A DNA stretch of 64,000 nt from Proteromonas lacertae (taxonomy: Eukaryota; Sar; Bigyra; Opalinata; Proteromonadidae), in NCBI GenBank assembly GCA_002245135.1, contig NGBS01001172.1, positions 62,001 through 126,000 on the forward strand. The letters are read 5' to 3'. The translations under genes and the position numbers were made by a program. This document shows, piece by piece, positions 23,217 through 35,800 of the stretch (position 1 is the stretch's first letter; each line of letters starts with the position of its first letter). Below the pieces are notes generated by a model. That model was not told the DNA's origin. It worked only from the letters and a program-made list of their open reading frames with translations, and did no database searches.

Positions 23217-25613
23217 CTAAAATAATGTATTAATGAGATAAGATTTTGGAATAATTATAGGATCAAATAAGGAAGGAGTTCTAAAAGGAGTATCTAAAAG
23301 AGATATATCACTACCATCATCAGCACATAACGCATCCACCAGACTCAATAAATCATTATAAACAACACCAAATTCATGCTGAAGTAAATCAGTTAAAACA
23401 GCTTTATTTTGATAGTAATTATACCAAAAACATAGCAATTCTCTATAGCTTCGAATATTGTTATTATTTCCACTGCATGTATAATTCTCTCTTTTTAAAT
23501 TTGCTAAAAATGAAGATAATTTGCCTTCTCTCGCTTTCATAAACAGAATTATTAAAATCGTATTTATACAGCATAGATTATCTGAACTTAGCGTTTTAAT
23601 TGTCACATTACTCATCAAAGTGATTAAAATGATATATAAATTCTCATCTTTTATTAATGACATTAAATCGCTATTTTCATCTATATTATATACTCTATAT
23701 ATAAATATAATAATATTTAATTTATATACTTTAAAAGATTCAATTTCTTCGCTTCATAATATCCAATTATAAGTGATCTGATAAACAAATTTGCTTGTCT
23801 TATAACACTCATTACGACAGATGTAAAGTTATATTGTAACAGTTTCGTATCTTCTATCATTTTACCAATAATAGCTGGGTTAAACCTCACCAATTTCCCT
23901 AACAAATCAAAACAATCATTTGCTTCACCAGATAAACTACCAATATCTTTATAGAATCTCTTATTTAATTGATTATAGATCCACACTCTAGTTTTATTTG
24001 TACATAATTTACAGCTAATATAATTATTTACTACTGATAATATCCAGGTTTTAAGTTTATGATGTGGATAATCCAAGTAGCATTGGATTAAATGAACGAT
24101 CATACTGTTGTTTAGAAAAAATGGAGGAAAAACATTGCCTATATAACTAATAAAATATATATACTATTTAAATCCATATAATTCTCAACAATTGATGGTA
24201 GAAATACATTATCTTTATACATATTCGGAGTTACACTTAACATTTCATAATAATGATGTAATAAACGATATAATTGTATTTTCAATGTTATCATTAGTGT
24301 ATCTTCATTATTAAACAATCCTGTAGGTAAATCAGATTCCCATAATAAATTATAATAGAACTTGACTGAGATATTAGAGAAATTGTTTCTTAATAGTGTA
24401 TTTTGTACTACATATTTCATACCTCCTCCTAAGAGAACACCAAGACTAAATAACAGTGGAATCTATTGAAATATATATATATATATATATATTATATACT
24501 GCTGGTGGTAATAATGTTATAGTAATAGCAAAATAAACTGGATTATTGAAATGTAGATTTCCATCTTGATAGATTCTGTTAAATAAATTCAAATAGGTTT
24601 GAGATGTGATTGGTGTAATAGTTGGAATAGAATTACCATTCCATTGCAATATAATCAACTAATTATATATATATATAATTCATACTGAATCTAATATTCC
24701 ATATAATTGATTTAATGCAGTGATTGGTTCAATATTTTTAGTGTATAAGTACTTTATGTAATTCTTAAGATCTTCACATTTAGCTATATGATCGATTATT
24801 GATACACATCTAATAATAATAATAATATATATATATATACCTTGGTATAAAAGTAGGAGATTCTGCCAATATTTTATGGTTTTTATATATTATACTATTC
24901 TCAGAAAATCTATCTTTTAGATGTAGTAATATGCTTAATGTCCCATTTTCATTCTATTTAGGTGATTTATTAATAATTATTCAATATACAGATGAGACAG
25001 GGTAGAGAAATGAGACAAAACTGTGCATCATGTGAGAAAATGTCTTAATATTGTAATTTCTTATCATTTGTTCAAAGTTTGGGATTTTTGAAATGTCAAA
25101 TAATCGATTACGTTTTTGTACAACAAGATCAAGGAGATCTATGTAATTAATACTCTATAAAAGTATACACATTACTAAAAAACATACTTCATCGTGAGTA
25201 GTTAATTTTAATATTGCAAAAATGATTCTATCATCGTTGATAATAAGCTTATTCCTAAAACACAGTGCTTTATCTAAACCTGTTTTCAACATATCAATTA
25301 ATGTGCAAATTATGACGTATAGATCACGCCTCCTTTCGTATTCATCAGATATCCTTAGAAAAAACTCATATACAAAATTAAACTCTTCTGTGTCATAAAA
25401 TAATGCGGATGTTTCTGCACGTGTCTTTAAAAGAGTAGAAACCTGAAGACATTTGCCATCTGCTAACAGCTGCTCGATTTGGTTATTCATAAAATATAAT
25501 GAGTCATCTTTAATGGGATATAGCTAGGAAAAAAAAAAATAATGCATTAATATAGATACTTTAGTGTAAGAAGTACTAAGCTCACTCTGTAATAAAAAGA
25601 GGTTTTTATTCAT
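23217..25613 (-). CDS. TRPC4AP/TRUSS-like protein (CRL4 substrate adaptor family)
   Basis: Start at 25613 (MNKNLFLLQSELSTSYTK), spliced in frame to LYPIKDDSLYFMNNQIEQ. All-helical repeat protein over about eight exons. Diagnostic text: CFDLLGKLVRFN followed about 35 residues later by NLFIRSLIIGYYE, matching the FDLLGELIKFN ... (N/D)-x-x-IRS blocks of TRPC4AP. The C-terminal block LCCINTILIILFMKAREGKL ... LLCFWYNYYQ corresponds to the conserved L-LWFW-x-x-YY region. In mammals TRPC4AP/TRUSS is an adaptor of a CUL4-DDB1 ubiquitin ligase acting on MYC, and also a TNF-receptor signalling scaffold. In a protist the ligase-adaptor role is the more likely ancestral one. It shares a 58-bp divergent promoter with the HOOK-like gene. 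Confidence 0.7.
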
Positions 25614-25619
25614 TTCAAA

Positions 25620-25638
25620 GGCTTGACTTACGGCTTGA
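25620..25638 (+). promoter_or_regulatory. Two GGCTTGA motifs in the TRPC4AP-like / HOOK-like divergent promoter
   Basis: GGCTTGA occurs at 25620-25626 and again at 25632-25638, inside the 58-bp gap between start codons at 25613 (minus) and 25672 (plus). Both copies point toward the HOOK-like gene. They match the core seen near several other starts. Confidence 0.5.
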
Positions 25639-25671
25639 GATGATTTATATTTGAAAATTTAAACTATCAAA

Positions 25672-28089
25672 ATGATTTCTAGCCTTATTGAATGGGTATT
25701 ATACATTATTTTTTATAGATCTAGGTAAATCTGTTTGTGGATACTGAGATAGTATCTTTGGACCAGCTTAATATCAACAATTGGACAAATATTGTGGATG
25801 AAATGTATTTTATCGCATTTATGTAGTAGATTTCAACAGAAAAACAATTTTAGAAACTTAAATGATGTAAAGCAATTCATAGAAACACAGTACAATGTAT
25901 ATAGTTCAAATGCTCTTATTTCTAGATACAACTTGATTCATCATCTTTAACAGCACTACAAGAAGAGGTATGTTGGTATTTTTATAGAATAGATTATTGA
26001 GACATTGATATATTCTTCTGTAATGTGTAGTGAAGGAGAAAAATTTATAAACTTAATTCGAGATAGACTATCAGAAAGTGCACAAGCTGATTTGATGGAA
26101 GTAATCAGTAAAAGAAGAGAAATCATACCAGATACAGATATATCTTCAGAACATACTAGTCCAATAAAGATTCAAGATGATCACGATGCAGTGAAATACA
26201 TCAAATACTTAGAAGATCAAGTAAACTCCTTAGAAAATGAAAAAGAAATGTATAAAAAACAGTTGAATGAAATTGAACAATTTGATAGAGATGATTTAAT
26301 AAAGAGATATAACTCATTAGAAACAACATTTAATGAGAAATGTGAAGAATATGAAGGGTTGATTATTAAATATAAAGAAATAATACAAAAATATAGTGAT
26401 TCTGAGTATATATATATATATATATATGTTTTATTTTGCTAGAGATGAAATAAAATCATTAAGTAAAGAAAAACAAGAAAATGAAAAGAAGATATCTGAA
26501 ATGCAGTTATATATAATGAATATGAAACAACAATTAGAAGAAATAGAAGATTTAAAATCAACTAATGATGAATTAATAAAAGATAATAAAGAGATTGAAA
26601 AAATGCATTTGGTATGTGATAAATTGAAAGAAAGAATAACTGAACTTGAAATAACTGAAAAGGATTATGAAGTATATGATATAATGTAAATAAATAGGAT
26701 TTAAAAAAGAGTTATAATGAAATAACCATCAAAAATAGTAAAATGGATAAAGAAATAGCAAAAATACCTGAATATGAAAATAGAATCAAATTACAGAATA
26801 AGAAATATGGTGAAAAGGAGAATCAAATCAGTCAGTTGGAAGTTGAATTAAAAGAAGCCAATGAAAACATCGAATATTTATCTCAAGAGAATGAACATAT
26901 TAAGAAACAACTTAACATATTAAACGAACAATTAAATCAAGATGGAAATATAAATAATGATTTTGATATGGAGAATAATGGAGGAATTGAATTGACAGAT
27001 TTACATCCTGAAATGTATATTTAAATATTATATATATATATATATATATAGACAAGAAAAGATTACAAATTTAGAAAGTGAAGTAGAAATCTTAAGGTCT
27101 CAATTATCTGAACAATCTGAACAGCGATTAATTAACCTTCAAGTTGATTTACAAAATATGACAATTTCAAGAGATACGTATAAGAAATTATATGAAGAAA
27201 CTTTGAATAAATTGAAGATAATGACAAATAATTATGAGAAACAAGTCAATGAATGTGAATCGTTAAAGAATCAAATAGCTCAAATGGAAGAAGAATATAC
27301 AAATTATCAAGAGAAAGTCAATCAAAGTCAACAAAGATATGAATTACAAATACAGAAATTACAGAAAGATATACAAATTGTATATATATATATATATATT
27401 CATTAATTATTATATATATATAGAAAATATTAAACTTCAATAAACTAAATGATGAATATGAAAATATTTCAAAAGAAAAGAATAAGCTATTACACGAATT
27501 AACTCAAATGAAAATACAAGTATATTTACTATTATTAATATTAATATATATATATATATATATAGAATAGTACAATGTCTCAAATTAGTAATTCCTCAGA
27601 CATGATTCATCTTTCACAAAGTGAATATAAAACCTTCAGAGAACACTATAAGAAGATAGAACAAGAAAATCAAGAACTACAAAACTTATTAAAAGATGTA
27701 TAATTTACTTATTTATTATTATTATTTGTTTAGAAGGAGAATAAAGATTGTAATGGAGGAAGTAGTAGTAGAATTGGAATGTCTGCTGGAAAGAATGCTG
27801 TTAGAGTGTTGAATGATAAATTACTTAAATTGAAAAGTGAGAATAATGCAGCTATGCTTCAATTATATGATAGTATAGTTTATTGTATTATAATATCATA
27901 GAAAATCAAGAAATTGCTTCATATGACAATAAATGTAAACAATTTGAAAATGAAATTCAAGTTATTAAGAAGAAAATGGTGCATATGGAGTACAATCATA
28001 ATAAAATAATGGATGAAGTTGAAGAATTAGTTGAAAAATACTGTTCTCCAAGCGAAAAAGAAAAATTCAAGTCATACTACTTCAATTAA
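25672..28089 (+). CDS. HOOK-family dynein/microtubule adaptor
   Basis: Short exons (25672-25695, 25725-25804, 25830-25896, 25926-25967, then from 25993) give an N-terminal HOOK domain: MISSLIEWVNLFVDTEI, LNINNWTNIVDEIFQQ, and SLTALQEEIIETLIYSSVMC ending in AQADLMEVI. This parallels the helical HOOK fold with its L-x-x-LL-x-x-x-x-C-A-x-x-C region and the QHxxM helix. A long coiled coil follows over about ten more exons, ending in MDEVEELVEKYCSPSEKEKF. HOOK proteins link cargo to dynein-dynactin through this domain and the coiled coil. Early introns are 25-29 nt; later ones are longer and made largely of TA repeats. It is divergent from the TRPC4AP-like gene. Confidence 0.75.
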
Positions 28090-28196
28090 ACTATAAATAT
28101 TATCTTTTTGTTGTTTTACTTCTTTGTAGTTCATAAAAAACACAGATATATATATATATAAATACATCCAAATGCATAAAAAAAGTATAATTACTT

Positions 28197-30236
28197 TCAT
28201 ATCTTGACAAAAAAGCCAATACACTTCCAATATTGCGCAATAATAATCCACATTGTAACTCCAAGCATTCCACTCTCCATTAAATACCAATGATTATACA
28301 CTTCACCATCAAATGTAAATGGAAAATAACCAGCAAAAACTTCATGAGCTGCATATATCAATATTGAATTCATACCCACAGCTAAGAATGGAAAACCACT
28401 ATACAAATGAAATACATCTGATAATATATGGAACAATAATAATAACAAAGTTCCACTACCTGCCATTAAGAATACAAATGAGGTTGAACATAAGTTCTTA
28501 TTAATTGGAATAATACCATTATGTTGACTGAAATTACATAATCCTCCAGCTATACCACAGAAAATTAAACCCATTAAGCTATTATAAATAATACGACTAT
28601 GTAATGAAGAGAAACAATGATATATTTGAATACAAATCACACCTAAAGAACATAAAAATATTGCATTAAATCCACCCAATATGCCTTCAGGATCATACTG
28701 TCCAGTTCTATAAACAGGTTTTGTTCCTGAATACATATGATTTAAAGTGAATATTTTCTTATCAATATAAGTATGAATACCTCCTGTACAATCAGGATAT
28801 AAACCATAATCTCCAATTCCTCCTGGACCAACATAACCTCTTGGACAGCCAGAAACAGTAGTAAGTCTTTCTACTAATAAAAAAATTGTTGGAAATATTA
28901 ACATCACTATCCATTCAAATACATGGCTAAAGAAGAATTTATCTATTTCAATAAATCTATCATCCCATTTCTTTATAATTTTTTTATTCTTCCAATCAAT
29001 TAATGGAATAAATAACAAGATTAAACCATTAATAAAACCAATAACAGCAAAATATTGTAATACTCCTGTTATTCTAGCATGTTTCATATCTGAAGCATTA
29101 TTCAAGAATATTCCCAGAATTTCTAAACTAATAGCTCTTTTACTTATCTTCAATAACATTTTTAATGTTATATTCCAACTATTACCATGTAATTTAATGG
29201 AATGAAACGATAAGAATAACGAAGCACCTGATATCCACATAAACCAAGGAAATACAAAATCTGCACATGTTAAACCATCCCAATCTGCATGTAAGAACCA
29301 ACTATATCCACCACTACCATAATTAGCAAATATCATTATTACTAAAGACATTCCTCGAAATATATCTAATGAAATCATTCGATCTTTTTTAACTACTTTT
29401 ATTTCGGATATATCTTTATATCCATCATTCTTCTTTTCTTTTCGTTTATCATAAAAATATAGTAACCAAGACCAAATTATGAAAAATAATACGCAAACTC
29501 CTACAGTTATTAAGAACGGAGGTAATGTCGAATGACCTTCATGATCAATTATAGGTAAGATTGATAAATCATCAAATATTATTAATGTATATATTCCATC
29601 TTCATTAAATCCAATTTCACTAGTTTTACTATTATTTGTCACATTTATTTGGAATATACTGTTATAATCTCGTTCAATTTCTTTATAATCTCTATTATTA
29701 TAATAAAATTTACAAAAATATATATAATATACGATATTTCATCTTTTACATTCTCTAGAAACAATTCAGGAAAACAATGATAACAATTCGTTGTCGTTCT
29801 ATAGACATTTACACTATCACTTCCATTTCCTATATGAATTAATCTCACTAGACATTTTTCAAATGATTTAAATGTTGAAATAAAACTGTATTTATCTTCA
29901 CTCCAATTTACTTTAGAATCGTATATATAGAAGGTGTAACCGGTATTATTTACAAAATCAATCTCATTTTGATATGAATTCAAAGATATTGCATAATGAC
30001 CTGATTCTATTCTCAAATATTCAGTTATTTCATGACCACTAAAATATATACAAATATTTATACCTAATTGTACTATTAAACACTTCTATATTGCCTAGTT
30101 TCAATGAAACAGTTGTTGAGTCTTTATTACCATTAAATACGCGAATATTACTAACATTATCTGATTCTACATCTCCAATTGCAGTATTTGATAATAATAT
30201 GATAGTTAGTAATATCAAAATTATTCTTTCATTCAT
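28197..30236 (-). CDS. HGSNAT: Heparan-alpha-glucosaminide N-acetyltransferase (HGSNAT)
   Basis: Starts MNERIILILLTIILLSNTAI, a signal peptide, followed by a lumenal domain over two more exons. A helix after residue 190 then leads to the conserved transferase core: RMISLDIFRGMSLVIMIFAN, GGYSWFLHADWDGLTCADFV and FPWFMWISGASL, then ARITGVLQYFAVIGFI, with about ten membrane helices in total. HADWDGL contains the histidine position proposed to carry the acetyl group. HGSNAT moves acetyl from cytosolic acetyl-CoA to terminal glucosamine in lysosomes. Free-living protists carry homologues without heparan sulfate, so the acceptor may differ. The length of about 640 residues fits the family. With the V-ATPase and NAGA genes it adds to the lysosomal set in this window. 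Confidence 0.92.
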
Positions 30237-30370
30237 ATTTTTTGAAAATGATTTTCAAAATGCTTGAATAATAGTTTGACAAATTAAAATGAAAATATCA
30301 CTTTTTAAGATGAAATAAAAGATTCTTTTAAACAAACAACCTGAACCAGTGGTAAAGGCATAAAAATTAT

Positions 30371-32623
30371 TTAATCATGATGAGAAACTAATAATAATTC
30401 AACTGAAGTGTTTTGACCATATAATTCAGCATATGAATATAATGGAGAAGGTAAATCTTTAACAAGTAAAACAGGAGATGAATTATTATGACTTATCCAA
30501 AATTCTCTTTTATTCATATCAACTATCACTTCATAAATTGAACCATCTCCATGATTATTGAAATTTGGATTTGTATTAACAATTGTTCCAATATGACAAT
30601 AATAAGTAATATCTTGACTTTCACCATAATCTACCCAATAATTACATGTTGTTGATTGATATTGAATATTATTTTCAGAATATGTATTATCAATTGATAA
30701 TCCTAACATTATACCATCATATTTACTTCCATTTTGATGAAATTTATATTTGATATGATAAACTCCATTTTCCATTTTCAAATTCAAATAACAATGACAA
30801 TAACCATGAATTGTATTTGTTATTATTTTTCCATTATTTGATACTTCTATTCCATCACTTTTGTTTAATTCTGTGAATTTTACATCAACAAATTCTAATT
30901 TTATTTTGAATTTCTTTTCATTTACAATATTCTTACAACTTATTTCATATTCTCTCTTTTCGATTACTCTATTCACTTTTCCATGAATTATTCCATTTTC
31001 TTGATCTATCATTAAACCATCTGGTAATGAAGGATTGATCGAAAATTCACATCGATTTCCATCAAATAATGGAATTATTGACATTTCTTCATCTAATATA
31101 AATGAATATTCTGATTGAGGATATGAAAATGATGTGATTTCTTTTGTTTTTAATTCTTTCAATAATTCTTTATCTTTCATTATTTTTATCATTTCTTCTT
31201 CTTCTTCGAAACTCAATTTATTCTCTTTTATATACTCCATTAATAATTCTTTCGATTTGGAATTTAAATAATTATCTTCACTCAATATTCTAAAAAGAAT
31301 CTCTATTCCACTAAGATTCTCTATTGTTACTACATTCTTTTCTGTATTTACAATTAAACACAAACATTTTATTGTTCGATTTCTTTTATATCTACCATAT
31401 TCATATAATAACTTTAACAACAAATTATTCTTTCTTTCATTTGGAATAATTTCTTTCATTTTCATTACAACAATTAAATTCAGTATTATTTCAACTATTT
31501 TCATATCTTCATGATATAATAATTTTATCATTTCTCTTTTTACTTCATCTTCATTCATTAGTATCAACCAATTATTACATAGTTCAATTTCTTTTTCTTC
31601 TTTTATATAATATTCATTTATTATTTTAATTAATTCTAAATTTTGAATTTCTTTCGCTTTTATACAAATATGATCATTTGAGTATTCATATATTGATATA
31701 TTTAATTCTTCTAATTCTTTCAATTTTTCTTTATCCATTTCTTCTTCCTTTATCTCATTCAAATGAATTTTGGATTTTAAGATTGAAACAAATTCATTCA
31801 ATTCTTCTTCATTCTCTTTTTTCTCTTTTAGTACACTTATATACCATTTCAATAACTGATTTAATAACCATGTTTCATCTATTATTATCAGCTTTTTACT
31901 ATGCATAATATACTTTATCATCTCTAAACTCAGTTGAAGAAGTAATTCATCTATTTGATATTATATTATATTTATACCATCATTTAAGAATATAAATCCA
32001 TTCATAATTAAATACTCTTCACTTATTTCCTGCATTTCTTTTAACATTTCATTATTCAAATCAAATGAATGCAAAACTTCAAATAATTCTATCATAATAG
32101 AATCAGATAAGTGATTCTTTATATATCTTTTACAGATTCTCATTATACAATTATCATTGTAATACACACTATACCTCAATATATTACAGATATTACTGTC
32201 ATTTATCTCCATACAACCACCACTGTAGTATTTTTCTATCTCTAAAAATGAGTTTATTTCACACTTTTCGTATAACTCTAATACTCCATTCTGCTTTTTA
32301 TCTAATAATAACTTCTTTATTGTATTATTTCCATTCATTAAGATACTTTTTACACAGATTATCTCTTCATTTCCAATTTTCACTTTCAAATCACCAAAGC
32401 CATAATTCACTAGTTTTCTACTCAATCTATAAATAAGTTAATGCATATTATACCCGCTATTACTGATTTCATTATTATATAATTTCATTTCAGCAAAATA
32501 TTGATTTTGGAATAGTTTATGAAATAGATTCGTTACATTTTCATTAAAACCAGTTACACTGAATAAATTAAGAATGAAATATATTTGAGGGAAATGAAGA
32601 TGTAAAAGAAATAAAGTGAACAT
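30371..32623 (-). CDS. BTB-BACK protein with putative Ig-like and SPRY-like domains
   Basis: Exons from 32623 join in frame through introns of about 26-27 nt at about 32425 and 31945. The N-terminus is a BTB/POZ fold (FAEMKLYNNEISNSGLSRK, then a helical BTB core), followed by a BACK-like helix (LLLQLSLEMIKYIMHSKKL). A 250-residue alpha-helical repeat region with many Glu/Lys residues comes next. A stretch reading PSLPDGLMIDQENGIIHGKV is the typical putative-Ig (He_PIG) motif. The last 190 residues are beta-rich and SPRY-like (DGIMLGLSIDNTYSE; FWISHNNSSPVLL). BTB-BACK proteins often serve as CUL3 adaptors with the C-terminal domain choosing the substrate; that role is inferred. The exact N-terminus is uncertain because the first 25 residues look hydrophobic. 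Confidence 0.7.
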
Positions 32624-32842
32624 AAATATAATGAAATACTATGCAAATTATATTTAGAGTCTTTAATATGTTTATTTTTTACATTTATATGTGTACAATG
32701 GATATGAGATAATTTTAGTAGTAATGAATGAGAATGCAATTTAATGAGATATTCAATTATTATTTAAAAACAAGTGTTTGTTATATATGATAAAAACAAA
32801 ACAAATAATACCATTTATTCATAAAAACAAATGAAAATATAC

Positions 32843-35800
32843 TTATAATTGAGTATTATTATCTACGATGTTAGCTTGTAGTAAAATATTCATCAATTCA
32901 GCATTTGTCATTGTGTTTCGATTTACTTTCTTCTTCTTTAGTGTCAACGTTCTTCTCTTCTTCAATTCACACATTATATCTTTTGAATTGCCTTTTATTA
33001 ATGTCTTGAAATTATTAAATACACTATCATTTGGTGGAATTAGTTTATTCTTCTTTTCTTCTACTTTTTCTTGTTTATTAAATGTTGTATTATCTTTTGA
33101 AATATGAATATGAGTAGCTTTAAGTGGTTTCTCTTTAAGAGATTCTTTATTTTTCTCTTTCTCTTTTTCTTCCTCTTGTTTTGATAATCTTTCTAGTTTA
33201 CATCTATTGTCTATTAGATTTTGAAGAAATTTGTTGAATTTTGTTAATGTTTCATCACTCTTACTTCTCTCATTTTCTCCAAAATACTTATTCAAGTTTA
33301 TTATACATTCACAAGCATTCTTATATTCTCCATCACACTTTCCTATCAACTCAAACAAACTATTGTAATATAATTTGTTTATTGTTGAATAACAATCTAA
33401 TTCATTTATTGGTTTACTTTCTATTAACACTTTTACATGGTTTAATATATTCTTCAATTGGTTTATTTCGACATTGATTAAATCTAATTGATATCCACAT
33501 ATTATATTTAAGCCATCCCATTCATTCTCGAAATATAAAACATCTTTTTCTTTTTCAAATATGAATTTGATTATATACTCAAACAACGTTTGCTTATTGT
33601 TACTTGTCTTTGTTGTGTATAGTTTATCAAATGTTGAGAGTGTAAATCCATATTGATTTCCTCTATTAGTTCCATCTGTTAAACAATATATATATATATA
33701 ATTATACAATTCAAATAATTGCCAATAGCCAGAATATACTCTAAAATCTTCTTGAATTTTTGATTATTCATAATCTTATCAACTATAGTTGTTATTCCAC
33801 TAATCTATTAAACATTATATACACTATTATTAATACTTTCTTTCTTATTTCCTCTATATCAGCCTGATATGTCTGTTTTGTAATCAGCGTCTGAATTCTA
33901 CTTGATAATCTTGGTATATTCAACATCTCTAACATAAACTTATCAACTTCAGATAATTGAGATTTATCTCCAGTGAATCTAAACATAATATATCCATATA
34001 AATTTATACGCTTGTAACATTACAGTTTCATCTGGTGTTGGAAAAATCTTCAGTAAAAACTGTAGATTTTCTAAACTCAATACTATATCATCACACTTCA
34101 ATAAAGCAGTTTTTATCTTTTCGACTGGAATTCTTATTCTCTTAAGAACAATAGCTACATTTTGTTGTCTTCTACTATCAACTATTTGAATGAGTTTTGG
34201 TTTTACTTCAACATTTGCTTCTTTTGGTTTTGAAAAATCAATTTTTGATTCTGCTGATGAAAATAGGCTTTGAATCTCATTTGGATTTCTATATTGTTAT
34301 ATATATAAAAATAGATATATTATACATTTTTATTTCACTACAATCTACATCTTTCCATACAGTTTCTTCTATCTTGGATGTTGATATCCCAACCCAAAAT
34401 AAAGACTTCAGCTTCTTTTGAGGGGTTTCATATTTTGGTAATGGTTTATTAATCTTCACTTCTTCTTCTACTACTTTTTCTTCCTTTTTCAAATCAGTTT
34501 CTACTTTTGGAATTGGAGGGATTGCTTTTGAAGGGATTGGTGGTTCTGGAATCTTCTCAATTGACTTTTCACTAACCTCTTTATTCTGATAACTAGATAC
34601 TCCTTTTAGTATTTCTAAATCTTCCAATTTTATTTCTAATACTAATGGATTTAGACCATCGTTTTTCATTTTCTGATACAGCTGTAAAGTTGGCATTCCC
34701 ATTTTTAATAGTTTGTAATATTTTCTATAACTTTCAACATTAACTTCTTCTATATTTATACCACTAGGTATTACAATTTCAGATTTGGTTTTATTAGCAA
34801 CTTTTTCATTTGTATTAGTCGTTTCATTGACTGATTCACTTTGAGAAGTTGGTTTAGAAGATGAGTATTTCTTTAATTCATCAAGTTCATAATTCAGCAT
34901 TTCTGGATTTAATCCTTCTACTCGAATCTTCTGTTTCAATTGTTCTACTGGCATTCCCATCTTCTTCAATCTAAAATACTTTTCATAATCTTCAAGTTTA
35001 TCAATATCTTCATTTGTTATTCCTTTTGGCAGTTCCAATTTTATTGTTTCTTTAGTTGTTTCTTTAACTGATTCAGATTTCTCAGAAGTATATTTCTTTA
35101 ATTCATCAAGTTCATAATTCAGCATTTCTGGATTTAATCCTTCTACTCGAATCTTCTGTTTCAATTGTTCTACTGGCATTCCCATCTTCTTCAATCTAAA
35201 ATACTTTTCATAATCTTCAAGTTTATCAATATCTTTCATTTGTTATTCCTTTTGGTAGTTCCAATTTCTTTGAATCTGATTCTTCATCTTTAACATTATT
35301 TATAATTCTTGGAGGAGTTTTCAACTTTTCTTCTTTCATTCTTTCTATATCAGTATTTAATTCCTTTATTTTATTGTTTAGATTATTTATCTCTTTGTCT
35401 TTGTCTTTTATTATTGATTGTAAATGATCTTGTTTATCATTCGATTCTATTTGTGATCTTAGATTATTGATCTATAACAATTATGAATAAAAATGTCTAT
35501 ACTTCATTGTTTAAGTCCACATTTGAACTTTCAAGCTTTTGAATATCTTTTGATTGTTCTATTTTCTATCAAAAATATAATTAGTTAATAATATACATCA
35601 AATTCAAGAGTTTTATTCTTTGTATGTAATTCTTTGTAATTCTTTTTCAATTCTTCATTCTATACATACATCATAGATTATAATAATACTTCTTTTTCTA
35701 GTTTTTCTTTCTCAGATTCCATTATTAACAACAACTCTTTTGACTTTTGTATTTCAGTTTTCATATTCTCATATGCTTCTTGAATATGTTTTGATTGGTT

